Shown: in pieces, positions 26,496 to 33,731 of the stretch | How the letters are laid out: the number at the start of each line of letters is the position of its first letter | Position numbering within the stretch: position 1 is the first letter of the stretch | Assembly: GCA_902610905.1 (NCBI GenBank) | Contig: CACLXS010000005.1 | Coordinates: 1 to 57,526, forward strand | Reading direction: 5' to 3' | Length of the DNA: 57,526 nucleotides | Origin: an uncultured SAR86 cluster bacterium | GTDB taxonomy: Bacteria > Pseudomonadota > Gammaproteobacteria > Magnimaribacterales > D2472 | Notes under the pieces: generated by a model | What the model was told of the DNA's origin: nothing | Databases searched by the model: none | What the model saw: only the letters and a program-made list of their open reading frames with translations | Position numbers and translations under genes: made by a program

Positions 26496-27926
26496 TTAAC
26501 TTACTACCCATGTGTCTTTACTTCCACCGCCTTGAGACGAATTTACAATAATTGAGCCCTTTTTAAGGGCTACCCTTGTAAGTCCTCCATTTGTAACGAA
26601 TGTTTTATTACCAGATAATATAAATGGACGTAAATCAATGTGTCTTGGTTGTATACTAGTGTTTATAAGAGTTGGAGTTGTAGACAACTTTATTAGTGGC
26701 TGTGCAACAAAATTTCTTGGGTTTGAAATTATTTTCAATTTATATTCTTTTAACTCTTTTTTTGTTGCTTGAGGTCCAATGAGAATTCCATATCCACCTG
26801 ATTCATTAACTGGTTTTAAAACTAACTTATGAATGTTTTCAAGGACATATTTCATATCTTTTTCAAAAGCACAGAGATAAGTTTTAACTTGTTTTAATTT
26901 AGGTTTTTCTCCTAAATAATATTCAATCATTTTTGGTACAAAAGCATATACAGCTTTATCATCTGCAACTCCTGAACCAGGTGCATTTACGATTGCTACC
27001 TTTTTCTCTTTCCATGATTTTATTATTCCAGAAACTCCTAGTGAAGAATCCTTAATCCATACTTTTGGATCTAGATAGTTATCATTCACCCTTCTATAAA
27101 TTACATCTACTTTCTTTTTTCCATTAATTGTTTTCATATATACAAAATTATCTTTTGATAAAAATAAATCTGCTGCTTCAACAAGGTCTATACCCATTTG
27201 TTGTGCCAAATATGCATGTTCAAAATAAGCTGAATTAAATATTCCAGGACTTAAAATAACGATATTTTTATTACCATTTATGTAACTAGCATTTGAAAGA
27301 CACGTATAAAGCTGAGAAGTATAATCATCAATTGGCGATACTTTATATTTATTAAAAAGATCAGTTACAACTTTTTTCATAACATTTCTATTTTCCAACA
27401 TATATGCCACACCTGATGGAACTCTTAAATTGTCTTCCAAAACATAAAACTTTCCCCTGTGATCTTTTATTAAGTCTGTTCCAGAGATATTGGCCCATAT
27501 TTTATTTTTTGGAACTACACCTGAACATTCTTTTAAATAATTTGGTGACTCTAAAATCAATGATTTCAAAATAGGATTTTGATTAAGGAATTTTTGTTTA
27601 TGATATACGTCATGAATAAAAAGATTAATAGCTTTTATTCTTTGCTCTAATCCACTTTTGACTTCTATCCACTCTTTTTCTTTTAATATCCTAGGTATTA
27701 AATCTAATGGCCATTCTCTATCAATAAGCTTATTGTTATCGTAAACCCTAAAAGTTACCCCCATTGTTTTAATAACTGAGTCCCTTACTTTTGCTAATAA
27801 TTTTTTTTTGGATGGACTTTGTTTGAAAAAATAATTGTAGGCGCTCAAAAATAATCTTCGTGGTTTATTTTTATCATTGAGATATTCATCATAAAAATTA
27901 TTTTTTTGAGTATTCTGATTTTTCAT
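26496..27926 (-). CDS. Circularly permuted ATP-grasp protein (COG2308, DUF404/DUF407)
   Basis: 476 residues. Recognisable family blocks are GVTFRVYDNN near the N-terminus, FIHDVYHKQKFLN, GTDLIKDHRGKFYVLEDNLRVPSGVAYMLENR, the DVIYRRVNDNYLDP segment, NAPGSGVADDKAVYAFVPKMIEYYL, LKPVNESGGYGILIGP and HIDLRPFIL. The C-terminus GGGSKDTWV is typical. ATP-grasp chemistry predicts ATP-dependent ligation of a carboxylate to an amine or thiol; the substrate is unknown. It heads a two-gene unit with alpha-E, divergent from the Anbu gene across 202 nt. Confidence 0.93.
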   Translation of the reverse strand: MKNQNTQKNNFYDEYLNDKNKPRRLFLSAYNYFFKQSPSKKKLLAKVRDSVIKTMGVTFRVYDNNKLIDREWPLDLIPRILKEKEWIEVKSGLEQRIKAINLFIHDVYHKQKFLNQNPILKSLILESPNYLKECSGVVPKNKIWANISGTDLIKDHRGKFYVLEDNLRVPSGVAYMLENRNVMKKVVTDLFNKYKVSPIDDYTSQLYTCLSNASYINGNKNIVILSPGIFNSAYFEHAYLAQQMGIDLVEAADLFLSKDNFVYMKTINGKKKVDVIYRRVNDNYLDPKVWIKDSSLGVSGIIKSWKEKKVAIVNAPGSGVADDKAVYAFVPKMIEYYLGEKPKLKQVKTYLCAFEKDMKYVLENIHKLVLKPVNESGGYGILIGPQATKKELKEYKLKIISNPRNFVAQPLIKLSTTPTLINTSIQPRHIDLRPFILSGNKTFVTNGGLTRVALKKGSIIVNSSQGGGSKDTWVVS

Positions 27927-28128
27927 TATTACACTATCTATGTCTAATAATAAAAGTGGTTTTAGATGAAAAAATTGCGTTCCTTCGGTTCTAACCTACT
28001 TCCGTCTTTTATTAAAAGATGAACGATATTAGATACTGTAACAAAGAGAAAGCATAAAGATAATCATTATTATGTATTTTTTTGTTATATAAATATAGAA
28101 TACCTAATCACAAAAATTAATTGCTAAT
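27927..28128. other. Divergent intergenic region between the ATP-grasp and Anbu genes
   Basis: This 202-nt interval is the longest in the window with no gene. It is AT-rich and must hold both divergent promoters. Apart from the perfect palindrome at 28005-28019 and A/T-rich -10-like stretches near 28084-28100 for the rightward gene, no RNA gene or small ORF with family features is visible. Confidence 0.6.
28005..28019. promoter_or_regulatory. Perfect 15-bp palindrome, possible operator
   Basis: TCTTTTA and TAAAAGA flank a single T. The element lies 79 nt from the ATP-grasp ATG and 110 nt from the Anbu ATG, in the shared promoter interval. It has no T-run of terminator type. A regulator-binding role is a guess from position and symmetry. 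Confidence 0.3.
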
Positions 28129-28857
28129 ATGACTTATTGCGTAGGGATGAAGATGGATGATGGTATTGTTATGGTATCAGATTCAAGAACTAATGCTGGC
28201 CTGGATAATGTTTCTACATATAAAAAAATGTTTACTCATGCTGTTGGTGATAGATGTATTGTAATTGTCACATCTGGAAATTTATCTACTTCTCAACATG
28301 TTTTTAAAACCCTCAAAAATGATATTAATTCTAATAATCCAATTAATAGTTTAAATACATGTAAGAATTTCGATGAAATCGCAGATTATGTTGGACAAAT
28401 TTCATGGAATCATTCGAAAACTGATGGGATTTCATTTAATACGCATCTTGGTTCTAATTTTATAATTGGAGGACAAATACAGGGACAGGACTCAGATTTA
28501 ATGATGGTTTACCCAGTAGGTAATTATATAAGAGCTTCTGAAATAAAACCCTTTTTCCAGCTTGGTGAGACCAAATATGGTAAACCTATACTTGATAGAT
28601 TAATCAGGAATGAAACTGAATTAGGAGACGCAGCAAGATGTGCGCTTGTTTCTTTTGATTCAACAATGAAAAGTGACCTAACGGTCGGTCCACCTATAGA
28701 TTTAATAGTATACAAAAAAGATTCATTACAAATTTCACAGGAAGAGCATCTTCAATTTAAAACACCCTTTTTCTCTGATTTATCAAGTAAATGGTCAGAG
28801 GGATTAAGAAACCTATTTAAGGAGCTACCAAAGTTTGATTGGGAAAAAGATAAGTAA
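28129..28857 (+). CDS. Anbu, proteasome-like Ntn-hydrolase (COG3484)
   Basis: 242-residue protein with the 20S proteasome/HslV fold signature. After removal of Met1, Thr1 is the predicted nucleophile (MTYCVG), Asp17 falls exactly at the proteasome catalytic Asp position (SDSRTNAG), and Lys31/Lys32 lie where Lys33 is expected. IVIVTSGNLSTSQ and DPVY-like SFDSTMKSDLTVGPPIDL blocks are typical of Anbu. Anbu forms helical or ring-like assemblies; its peptidase activity and substrate are not well established. It is beside the alpha-E/ATP-grasp pair as in other genomes, but divergent, with no transglutaminase gene in the window. Confidence 0.92.
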   Translation: MTYCVGMKMDDGIVMVSDSRTNAGLDNVSTYKKMFTHAVGDRCIVIVTSGNLSTSQHVFKTLKNDINSNNPINSLNTCKNFDEIADYVGQISWNHSKTDGISFNTHLGSNFIIGGQIQGQDSDLMMVYPVGNYIRASEIKPFFQLGETKYGKPILDRLIRNETELGDAARCALVSFDSTMKSDLTVGPPIDLIVYKKDSLQISQEEHLQFKTPFFSDLSSKWSEGLRNLFKELPKFDWEKDK

Positions 28858-28878
28858 TTCAATCATCTAAAAAATTAT

Positions 28879-30057
28879 CTATAATCTTTTTATGATTGTG
28901 GCATTAGCAGTTCCACCACCCTCACAGATAGCCTGAAGGCCATAAGTAGATTCTCTTCTTTCCATTTCATGTAAAAGCGTAGTCATCAGCTTTGCACCAG
29001 TTGCTCCAAGTGGATGTCCAAGAGCCATTGCACCACCATTAACATTTAATTTTGATTTATCTGCTTTAAGTTCCTCAGCCCATGCAAGAGGAACAGGCGC
29101 AAAAGCCTCATTTACTTCATATAAATCAATATCATCAATTGATAAATTTGCAGTTTTCAAAGCTTTAATTGAGGCAGGAATTGGACCAGTTAGCATGAAT
29201 ACAGGATCATCTCCAACAACTGAAATTGAAACTATTTCAGCTCTTGGATTTGATTGTATTTTCTTTAAGCCTGCATCATTACAAACGAGAACAGCTGCAG
29301 CTCCATCTGTGATCTGACTTGCATTTCCTGCAGTAATTACTCCGCCTTCTGTAACTGGATTCAATCCAGCTAACTTATCTAAACTTGCGTCAAATCTAAT
29401 ACCCTCATCAGCAATAACCATATCATTAATTCCTTCCGCATTCTTTGCTTCAACTGGTAAGATTTCTCTATCAAAATATTTTGTTTCAGAAGCATGTGCA
29501 GCTTTTTGATGACTTTCAAATGCAAATTCATCAAGATCTTGGCGAGATAACTTCCACTTATCAGCTACAAGCTCTGCTCCTGTAAATTGAGAGAAAAAAA
29601 CATCGGGATATCTTACTTTCATTCCATTTGAATCGAATGGAAAACCATGACCTGCTTTCATTCCATCAGTTACAGATGCGCCAATTGGCACTAAAGACAT
29701 AATTTCAACTCCACCACCAATAACAATATCTTGAGTACCAGACATTACTGCCTGTATTGCAAAATGTATTGCTTGTTGTGAAGAACCACATTGTCTATCT
29801 ACGGAAGTACCAGGAACAGATTCGGGAAAGGATGAGGATAACACTGCGTTTCTTGCAACATTGCCTGACTGAGCTCCAACCTGGTCAACACATCCAAAAA
29901 TAACATCATCTACAAGCGCAGGATCCATATCAAGCCTTGAAGTTATCTCATCTAATACTCTTGCACCAAGGTCAGCAGGATGCCAAAGACTTAACTTACC
30001 ATCTCTTTTTCCACCTGCAGTTCTTACTGCCTCAACAATATAAGCCTTCTCTGCCAT
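28879..30057 (-). CDS. Acetyl-CoA acetyltransferase (thiolase)
   Basis: 392-residue thiolase. Catalytic residues are Cys90 (VDRQCGSSQQAIHFA), His348 (ALGHPLGATGAK) and Cys378 (ICEGGGTANA). It could be a biosynthetic acetoacetyl-CoA thiolase or a beta-oxidation FadA/AtoB-type enzyme; the sequence by eye does not decide. No other fatty-acid degradation gene is adjacent. Its ATG immediately follows the seven-T tract of the recA terminator, leaving no room for a Shine-Dalgarno. Confidence 0.93.
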   Translation of the reverse strand: MAEKAYIVEAVRTAGGKRDGKLSLWHPADLGARVLDEITSRLDMDPALVDDVIFGCVDQVGAQSGNVARNAVLSSSFPESVPGTSVDRQCGSSQQAIHFAIQAVMSGTQDIVIGGGVEIMSLVPIGASVTDGMKAGHGFPFDSNGMKVRYPDVFFSQFTGAELVADKWKLSRQDLDEFAFESHQKAAHASETKYFDREILPVEAKNAEGINDMVIADEGIRFDASLDKLAGLNPVTEGGVITAGNASQITDGAAAVLVCNDAGLKKIQSNPRAEIVSISVVGDDPVFMLTGPIPASIKALKTANLSIDDIDLYEVNEAFAPVPLAWAEELKADKSKLNVNGGAMALGHPLGATGAKLMTTLLHEMERRESTYGLQAICEGGGTANATIIKRL

Positions 30058-30091
30058 AAAAAAATCCCCACTAAAAAAATTCTAATGGGGA
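30058..30091 (-). terminator. Rho-independent terminator after recA
   Basis: On the minus strand TCCCCA (30091-30086) and TGGGGA (30070-30065) form a 6-bp stem with a 15-nt AT-rich loop, followed by seven T (30064-30058). It lies 19 nt after the recA stop. The T-run ends at the base before the thiolase ATG. It is the clearest intrinsic terminator I found in the window. Confidence 0.75.
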
Positions 30092-30110
30092 CAATTGTAT
30101 CAACAAAAAA

Positions 30111-31127
30111 CTATTTTGTAGATTTTGCCTTACTAGTTATATAAGCTTTTCTGATTTCCTTTAACAGGCTATTACGGATTTTTGCATTCTCTTTTAAGAA
30201 TAAACTAGCTTTTACTTTACCTTGTCCTATAGTTTCGCCATCCATTTTGTAAAAAGCGCCAGACTTTTCAACAAGACCAAGTTTATGGGCATAATCCAAT
30301 ATTTCACCTTCAGAATTAATGCCCTGACCATACATAATCTGAAACTCAGCTTGTTTAAATGGAGGTGAAACTTTATTTTTTACAACTTTGACTCTCGTCT
30401 CATTGCCCATAATTTCATCACCCTCTTTAACAGCACCTATTCTTCTTATGTCTAATCTTACTGAAGAATAGAACTTAAGAGCATTACCACCAGTTGTTGT
30501 TTCAGGGCTACCAAACATCACACCAATCTTCATTCGTATTTGGTTAATAAATACAACTGTTGCTCCAGACCTTTGTATATTACCTGTAATCTTTCTGAGA
30601 GCTTGGGACATTAATCTGGCTTGAAGGCCTACGTGATGATCACCCATCTCACCTTCTATTTCAGCTCTTGGAACTAATGCTGCCACTGAATCAATAATTA
30701 CTAAATCTACACTATTTGATCTAACCAACATGTCAGCTACTTCTAGAGCTTGTTCACCAGTATCGGGTTGTGATAATAGTAATTCGTCGACATTTACACC
30801 TAACTTTTCTGCATATTGAGGATCTAGTGCATGCTCTGCATCAATAAACGCACATGTTCCACCCTCTTTTTGACATTCAGCAATAATTTGAAGAGTTAGA
30901 GTGGTTTTACCAGAAGATTCTGGTCCATATATCTCAGTAACTCTACCTTTTGGTATGCCTCCTATACCTAATGCTATATCTAAGCCTACTGAACCTGTTG
31001 AAATCGAAGGAATATCAAGATTTTCTCTATCCCCCATTCTCATAACGGTACCTTTACCGAAATGACTATCTATATCTGCAAGCGTATCTTTTAATGATTT
31101 TGAACCTGTATCTTTTGATTTAGCCAT
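30111..31127 (-). CDS. recA: Recombinase RecA
   Basis: 338-residue strand-exchange protein and LexA co-protease. Walker [10 protein letters not shown], the MAW-like IDAEHALDP, Walker [13 protein letters not shown], loop L2 region ([30 protein letters not shown]) are all intact. A strong Shine-Dalgarno (AAGGAG) sits 6 nt before the ATG. A perfect SOS box overlaps the promoter. It ends in its own terminator and neither recX nor cinA is next to it, unlike most gammaproteobacteria. Confidence 0.99.
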   Translation of the reverse strand: MAKSKDTGSKSLKDTLADIDSHFGKGTVMRMGDRENLDIPSISTGSVGLDIALGIGGIPKGRVTEIYGPESSGKTTLTLQIIAECQKEGGTCAFIDAEHALDPQYAEKLGVNVDELLLSQPDTGEQALEVADMLVRSNSVDLVIIDSVAALVPRAEIEGEMGDHHVGLQARLMSQALRKITGNIQRSGATVVFINQIRMKIGVMFGSPETTTGGNALKFYSSVRLDIRRIGAVKEGDEIMGNETRVKVVKNKVSPPFKQAEFQIMYGQGINSEGEILDYAHKLGLVEKSGAFYKMDGETIGQGKVKASLFLKENAKIRNSLLKEIRKAYITSKAKSTK

Positions 31128-31139
31128 AATAACTCCTTA

Positions 31140-31155
31140 CTGTATATTTATACAG
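31140..31155. promoter_or_regulatory. LexA (SOS) box of recA
   Basis: CTGTATATTTATACAG is a perfect match to the gammaproteobacterial LexA consensus CTG-N10-CAG with the alternating TA core. It lies 12 nt upstream of the recA ATG and covers the predicted transcription start, so LexA bound there would block initiation. It implies that a lexA gene exists elsewhere in the genome. Confidence 0.92.
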
Positions 31156-31181
31156 TATAATAGTAATTAAGAAATTTACAA
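31154..31181 (-). promoter_or_regulatory. recA: Predicted recA promoter
   Basis: TTGTAA (31181-31176) and TATACT (31159-31154) with 16-bp spacing. The predicted start falls near 31147 inside the SOS box, giving a leader of about 20 nt that is just long enough for the AAGGAG ribosome site. Confidence 0.55.
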
Positions 31182-31226
31182 CATAAAAGTATATTTTTTC
31201 TTTATTTTATCTTACAGTCACACTTT

Positions 31227-31232
31227 TATAAT
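31227..31232 (+). promoter_or_regulatory. fdxA: Predicted -10 element of fdxA
   Basis: TATAAT occurs 19 nt before the fdxA ATG, giving a predicted leader of about 13 nt. The -35 region at the right distance is only T-rich, so this rests on the -10 match and position. Confidence 0.35.
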
Positions 31233-31251
31233 AAAGTATCAACATTAAATT

Positions 31252-31575
31252 ATGGCATTTGTAGTAACTGAAACTTGTATAAAATGTAAATACACTGATT
31301 GTGTTGAAGTTTGTCCTGTAGATTGCTTTTATGAAGGCCCTGATTTTTTAGTTATTCACCCAGACGAATGCATTGATTGTGCTTTATGTGAACCAGAATG
31401 TCCGATTGACGCTATTCTCTCTGAAGATGAACTTCCAGATGATCAAATAGACTTTATCGAAATCAATGCGCGTCTTTCAGAAGTTTATGAAAATATAACT
31501 GAAGCAAAAGATCCTCTTCCTGAGGCTGAAAAATATGAAACTGTTAAAAATAAAAGAGACTTAATAGGCCTATAA
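31252..31575 (+). CDS. fdxA: 7Fe ferredoxin FdxA
   Basis: 107-residue [3Fe-4S][4Fe-4S] ferredoxin. Cys9, Cys17 and Cys50 match the 3Fe cluster ligands and Cys21, Cys40, Cys43 and Cys46 the 4Fe ligands of the Azotobacter FdI type, with the extra Cys12 and Cys25 also conserved. The acidic C-terminal extension is typical. It is a low-potential electron carrier. In Pseudomonas-type genomes fdxA sits between rpoS and mutS on the way to recA; here it is directly divergent from recA and convergent with DUF368 across 5 nt. Confidence 0.97.
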   Translation: MAFVVTETCIKCKYTDCVEVCPVDCFYEGPDFLVIHPDECIDCALCEPECPIDAILSEDELPDDQIDFIEINARLSEVYENITEAKDPLPEAEKYETVKNKRDLIGL

Positions 31576-31580
31576 AAAAA

Positions 31581-32312
31581 TCAGTTTGGAAAAATAAGAA
31601 CTCCGCTTACAAAAATCAATGCAGCAAAGAAAATCATTATATTTAATTTATATTTAGATAGCAGATAATTAATTATTTTTGGCATTAATAACAATGAAAT
31701 CAAACAACCAATTGCAAAAGGCATAAATATCTCTAGCTGTATATTTGCTATGGAACCGATAATGATTTCATAGACTCCAATTGATAATAAAATTGCGCTT
31801 CCAGAAATCCCTGGTAGTAAAAAAAAAGAAAATGCTACAAATCCAACTAATACAAATCCAATAAATGATGGATTATTTGATACTAGACTAATGCTATTAA
31901 GCAATGCTGCAAAAATTGCCCCTGCAAGAAAATAAATTATCCAATTCATATTCAACTTAAATTCGTTTTTTAATCGAAAGGCTATTAAAAAAGATATTGA
32001 ACACATCAAAATTGATAAGAATATTAAAAAACCATTCGTATACTCAGAATATAAAAATAAAATAAATTTTGAGGCGAATATTACGCTAATCGCCATAGCA
32101 ATAAAGAAAGGAATTATTAAATCAAGAAAAAAGACCTGATTTAATTTCTTAAAATTAAATGAAAAATTACTAATTTTTAAATTAGATAAAAATAAAATAA
32201 ATTTTTCATATACTTTAAAAGCTATAGCAACAGAAGACCCAGATATGCCTGGAAGAAGTTCAGCAAGACCAACAAAAAAACCTGCTATAACAAATCTCAA
32301 CCTTTCAGTCAT
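31581..32312 (-). CDS. DUF368 membrane protein, polyprenyl-phosphate transporter (PopT) family
   Basis: 243 residues with about 7-8 hydrophobic segments. The family signature occurs twice: FFVGLAELLPGISGSSVAIAF near the N-terminus and FSFFLLPGISGSAILLSIG near residue 170, an internal repeat expected of an inverted-repeat transporter. DUF368 members have been reported to return undecaprenyl phosphate across the membrane. Its ATG overlaps the pcm stop (ATGA), so it belongs to the pyrG-pcm transcript and occupies the place where nlpD-rpoS would follow pcm. Confidence 0.88.
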   Translation of the reverse strand: MTERLRFVIAGFFVGLAELLPGISGSSVAIAFKVYEKFILFLSNLKISNFSFNFKKLNQVFFLDLIIPFFIAMAISVIFASKFILFLYSEYTNGFLIFLSILMCSISFLIAFRLKNEFKLNMNWIIYFLAGAIFAALLNSISLVSNNPSFIGFVLVGFVAFSFFLLPGISGSAILLSIGVYEIIIGSIANIQLEIFMPFAIGCLISLLLMPKIINYLLSKYKLNIMIFFAALIFVSGVLIFPN

Positions 32313-32992
32313 GAATCATTCCCATCAACAGATGTTCCTGAGAGCATTGGCACAAAAGCAACCTCTTCAAATACGTCTTCTTTAATATCGTCTCCCACTA
32401 ACTTGGTTATGACATGTAATTGTTGAGATTTAGAATTTCCAACGGGTATTACAATATTAGAATTTATATTTAAGCAATCAATCAAATCTTGTGGGTATTG
32501 ACGAGGTGCTGCAGCACATAAAACACCATCATATTTGAGTTTTTTGTCCCAATCTGTAAAACCATCACCATATTTAAACAAAACATTTTTGATTTTTAAT
32601 TCACTTAAGTTTTCTCTTGCTTTTGTTACTAAGGGTTTAATTCTTTCTATTGCATGTACCTCATCGCAAAAATGTGACAATACAGCTGACTGATACCCAC
32701 ATCCAGACCCAAGCTCTAATACTTTTTCAAAAATTTTTCCTCTAGATTTTGTATGTGAAATAAGGTGCTCTGTCATTTTGGCAACTATATAAGGTTGAGA
32801 AATGGTTTGCTTATAGCCAATTGTTAAGGATCTATTCTCATAAGCCCGAGATTGAAGAGCATTATCAACAAAAATATGACGAGGCACTTGTGACATTGCA
32901 TCTAGAACTCTGAAATCTTTAATGCCCATGTCTAAAAGAGTTTCTATCATCTCTTCTCTAACTCTTCTAAATGTAAAGCCTGAACTATTCAT
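32309..32992 (-). CDS. pcm: Protein-L-isoaspartate O-methyltransferase
   Basis: 227 residues. The SAM-binding motif VLELGSGCGYQSAVL, the N-terminal MGIKDFRVLDAMSQVPRHIFV block and SQPYIVAKMTE loop are diagnostic. It repairs isoaspartyl damage in aged proteins. It overlaps surE by 8 nt, the classical surE-pcm pair. Confidence 0.96.
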   Translation of the reverse strand: MNSSGFTFRRVREEMIETLLDMGIKDFRVLDAMSQVPRHIFVDNALQSRAYENRSLTIGYKQTISQPYIVAKMTEHLISHTKSRGKIFEKVLELGSGCGYQSAVLSHFCDEVHAIERIKPLVTKARENLSELKIKNVLFKYGDGFTDWDKKLKYDGVLCAAAPRQYPQDLIDCLNINSNIVIPVGNSKSQQLHVITKLVGDDIKEDVFEEVAFVPMLSGTSVDGNDS

Positions 32993-33731
32993 TGAAGTGT
33001 GATTTTAGATTTTCTCTTAGTATCTCCTGATCAAGATCATAATCTAATACAGAAATTGAAATATATCCATCATGAACGGCATTTGCATCAGTTAATGTTG
33101 ATTCATTTACAGGTTCTCCAGAGAGGTTGTATCTATATCTTTTTGTATCTCCATCTGAGCTTATCTCAATTGGTCGTGATGGAACTCCTCTTTTTGCCAA
33201 AGATGTTACCCGTATTCCTTTGCATTCATCCTCTGATATATCTGGAAAATTTACATTAAAAACTTTGCCATGAAAATCTTCAGGTAAGTTTTTGACAGTT
33301 TTAATAATCTCTAAAGTTCTATTAACTATAAAATCCATATTAACTGTTTCATAAGAAGCAACAGATAATGCTATTGGAGGATATTTAAGTTTTCTGCCAC
33401 CTACTGCTGCACCTACAGTACCAGAATAAATAACATCGGTTCCAATATTTGCTCCATGATTGATGCCAGAAACAACCATATCAAATTCAAAATCAACAAT
33501 TCCCAGCAAACCAAAATAAGTACAATCAGCTGGTGTACCATCTACAGCATATACTCTCTCTTCTACTTTTCTAATTACGGTTTCTTTTAAAAAAGAAATA
33601 GCTGCACTCATTCCACTGCAATTATTTTCAGGAGCTATAATCCATACCTCATGTTCTTCTGATAATTTCTTAAAAAGATTTTGAATATTAGGGGCCTGAT
33701 AACCGTCATCATTTGTTAATAAGATTTTCAT
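32985..33731 (-). CDS. surE: 5'/3'-nucleotidase SurE
   Basis: 248 residues beginning MKILLTNDDGYQAPNI, with metal ligands Asp8 and Asp9, the conserved Ser/Asn motif NCSGMSAAIS, and SGINHGANIGTDVIYSGTVGAAV. It dephosphorylates nucleoside monophosphates and is linked to stationary-phase survival. It overlaps ispDF by 4 nt. truD, commonly between ispF and surE, is missing. Confidence 0.97.
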   Translation of the reverse strand: MKILLTNDDGYQAPNIQNLFKKLSEEHEVWIIAPENNCSGMSAAISFLKETVIRKVEERVYAVDGTPADCTYFGLLGIVDFEFDMVVSGINHGANIGTDVIYSGTVGAAVGGRKLKYPPIALSVASYETVNMDFIVNRTLEIIKTVKNLPEDFHGKVFNVNFPDISEDECKGIRVTSLAKRGVPSRPIEISSDGDTKRYRYNLSGEPVNESTLTDANAVHDGYISISVLDYDLDQEILRENLKSHFNE

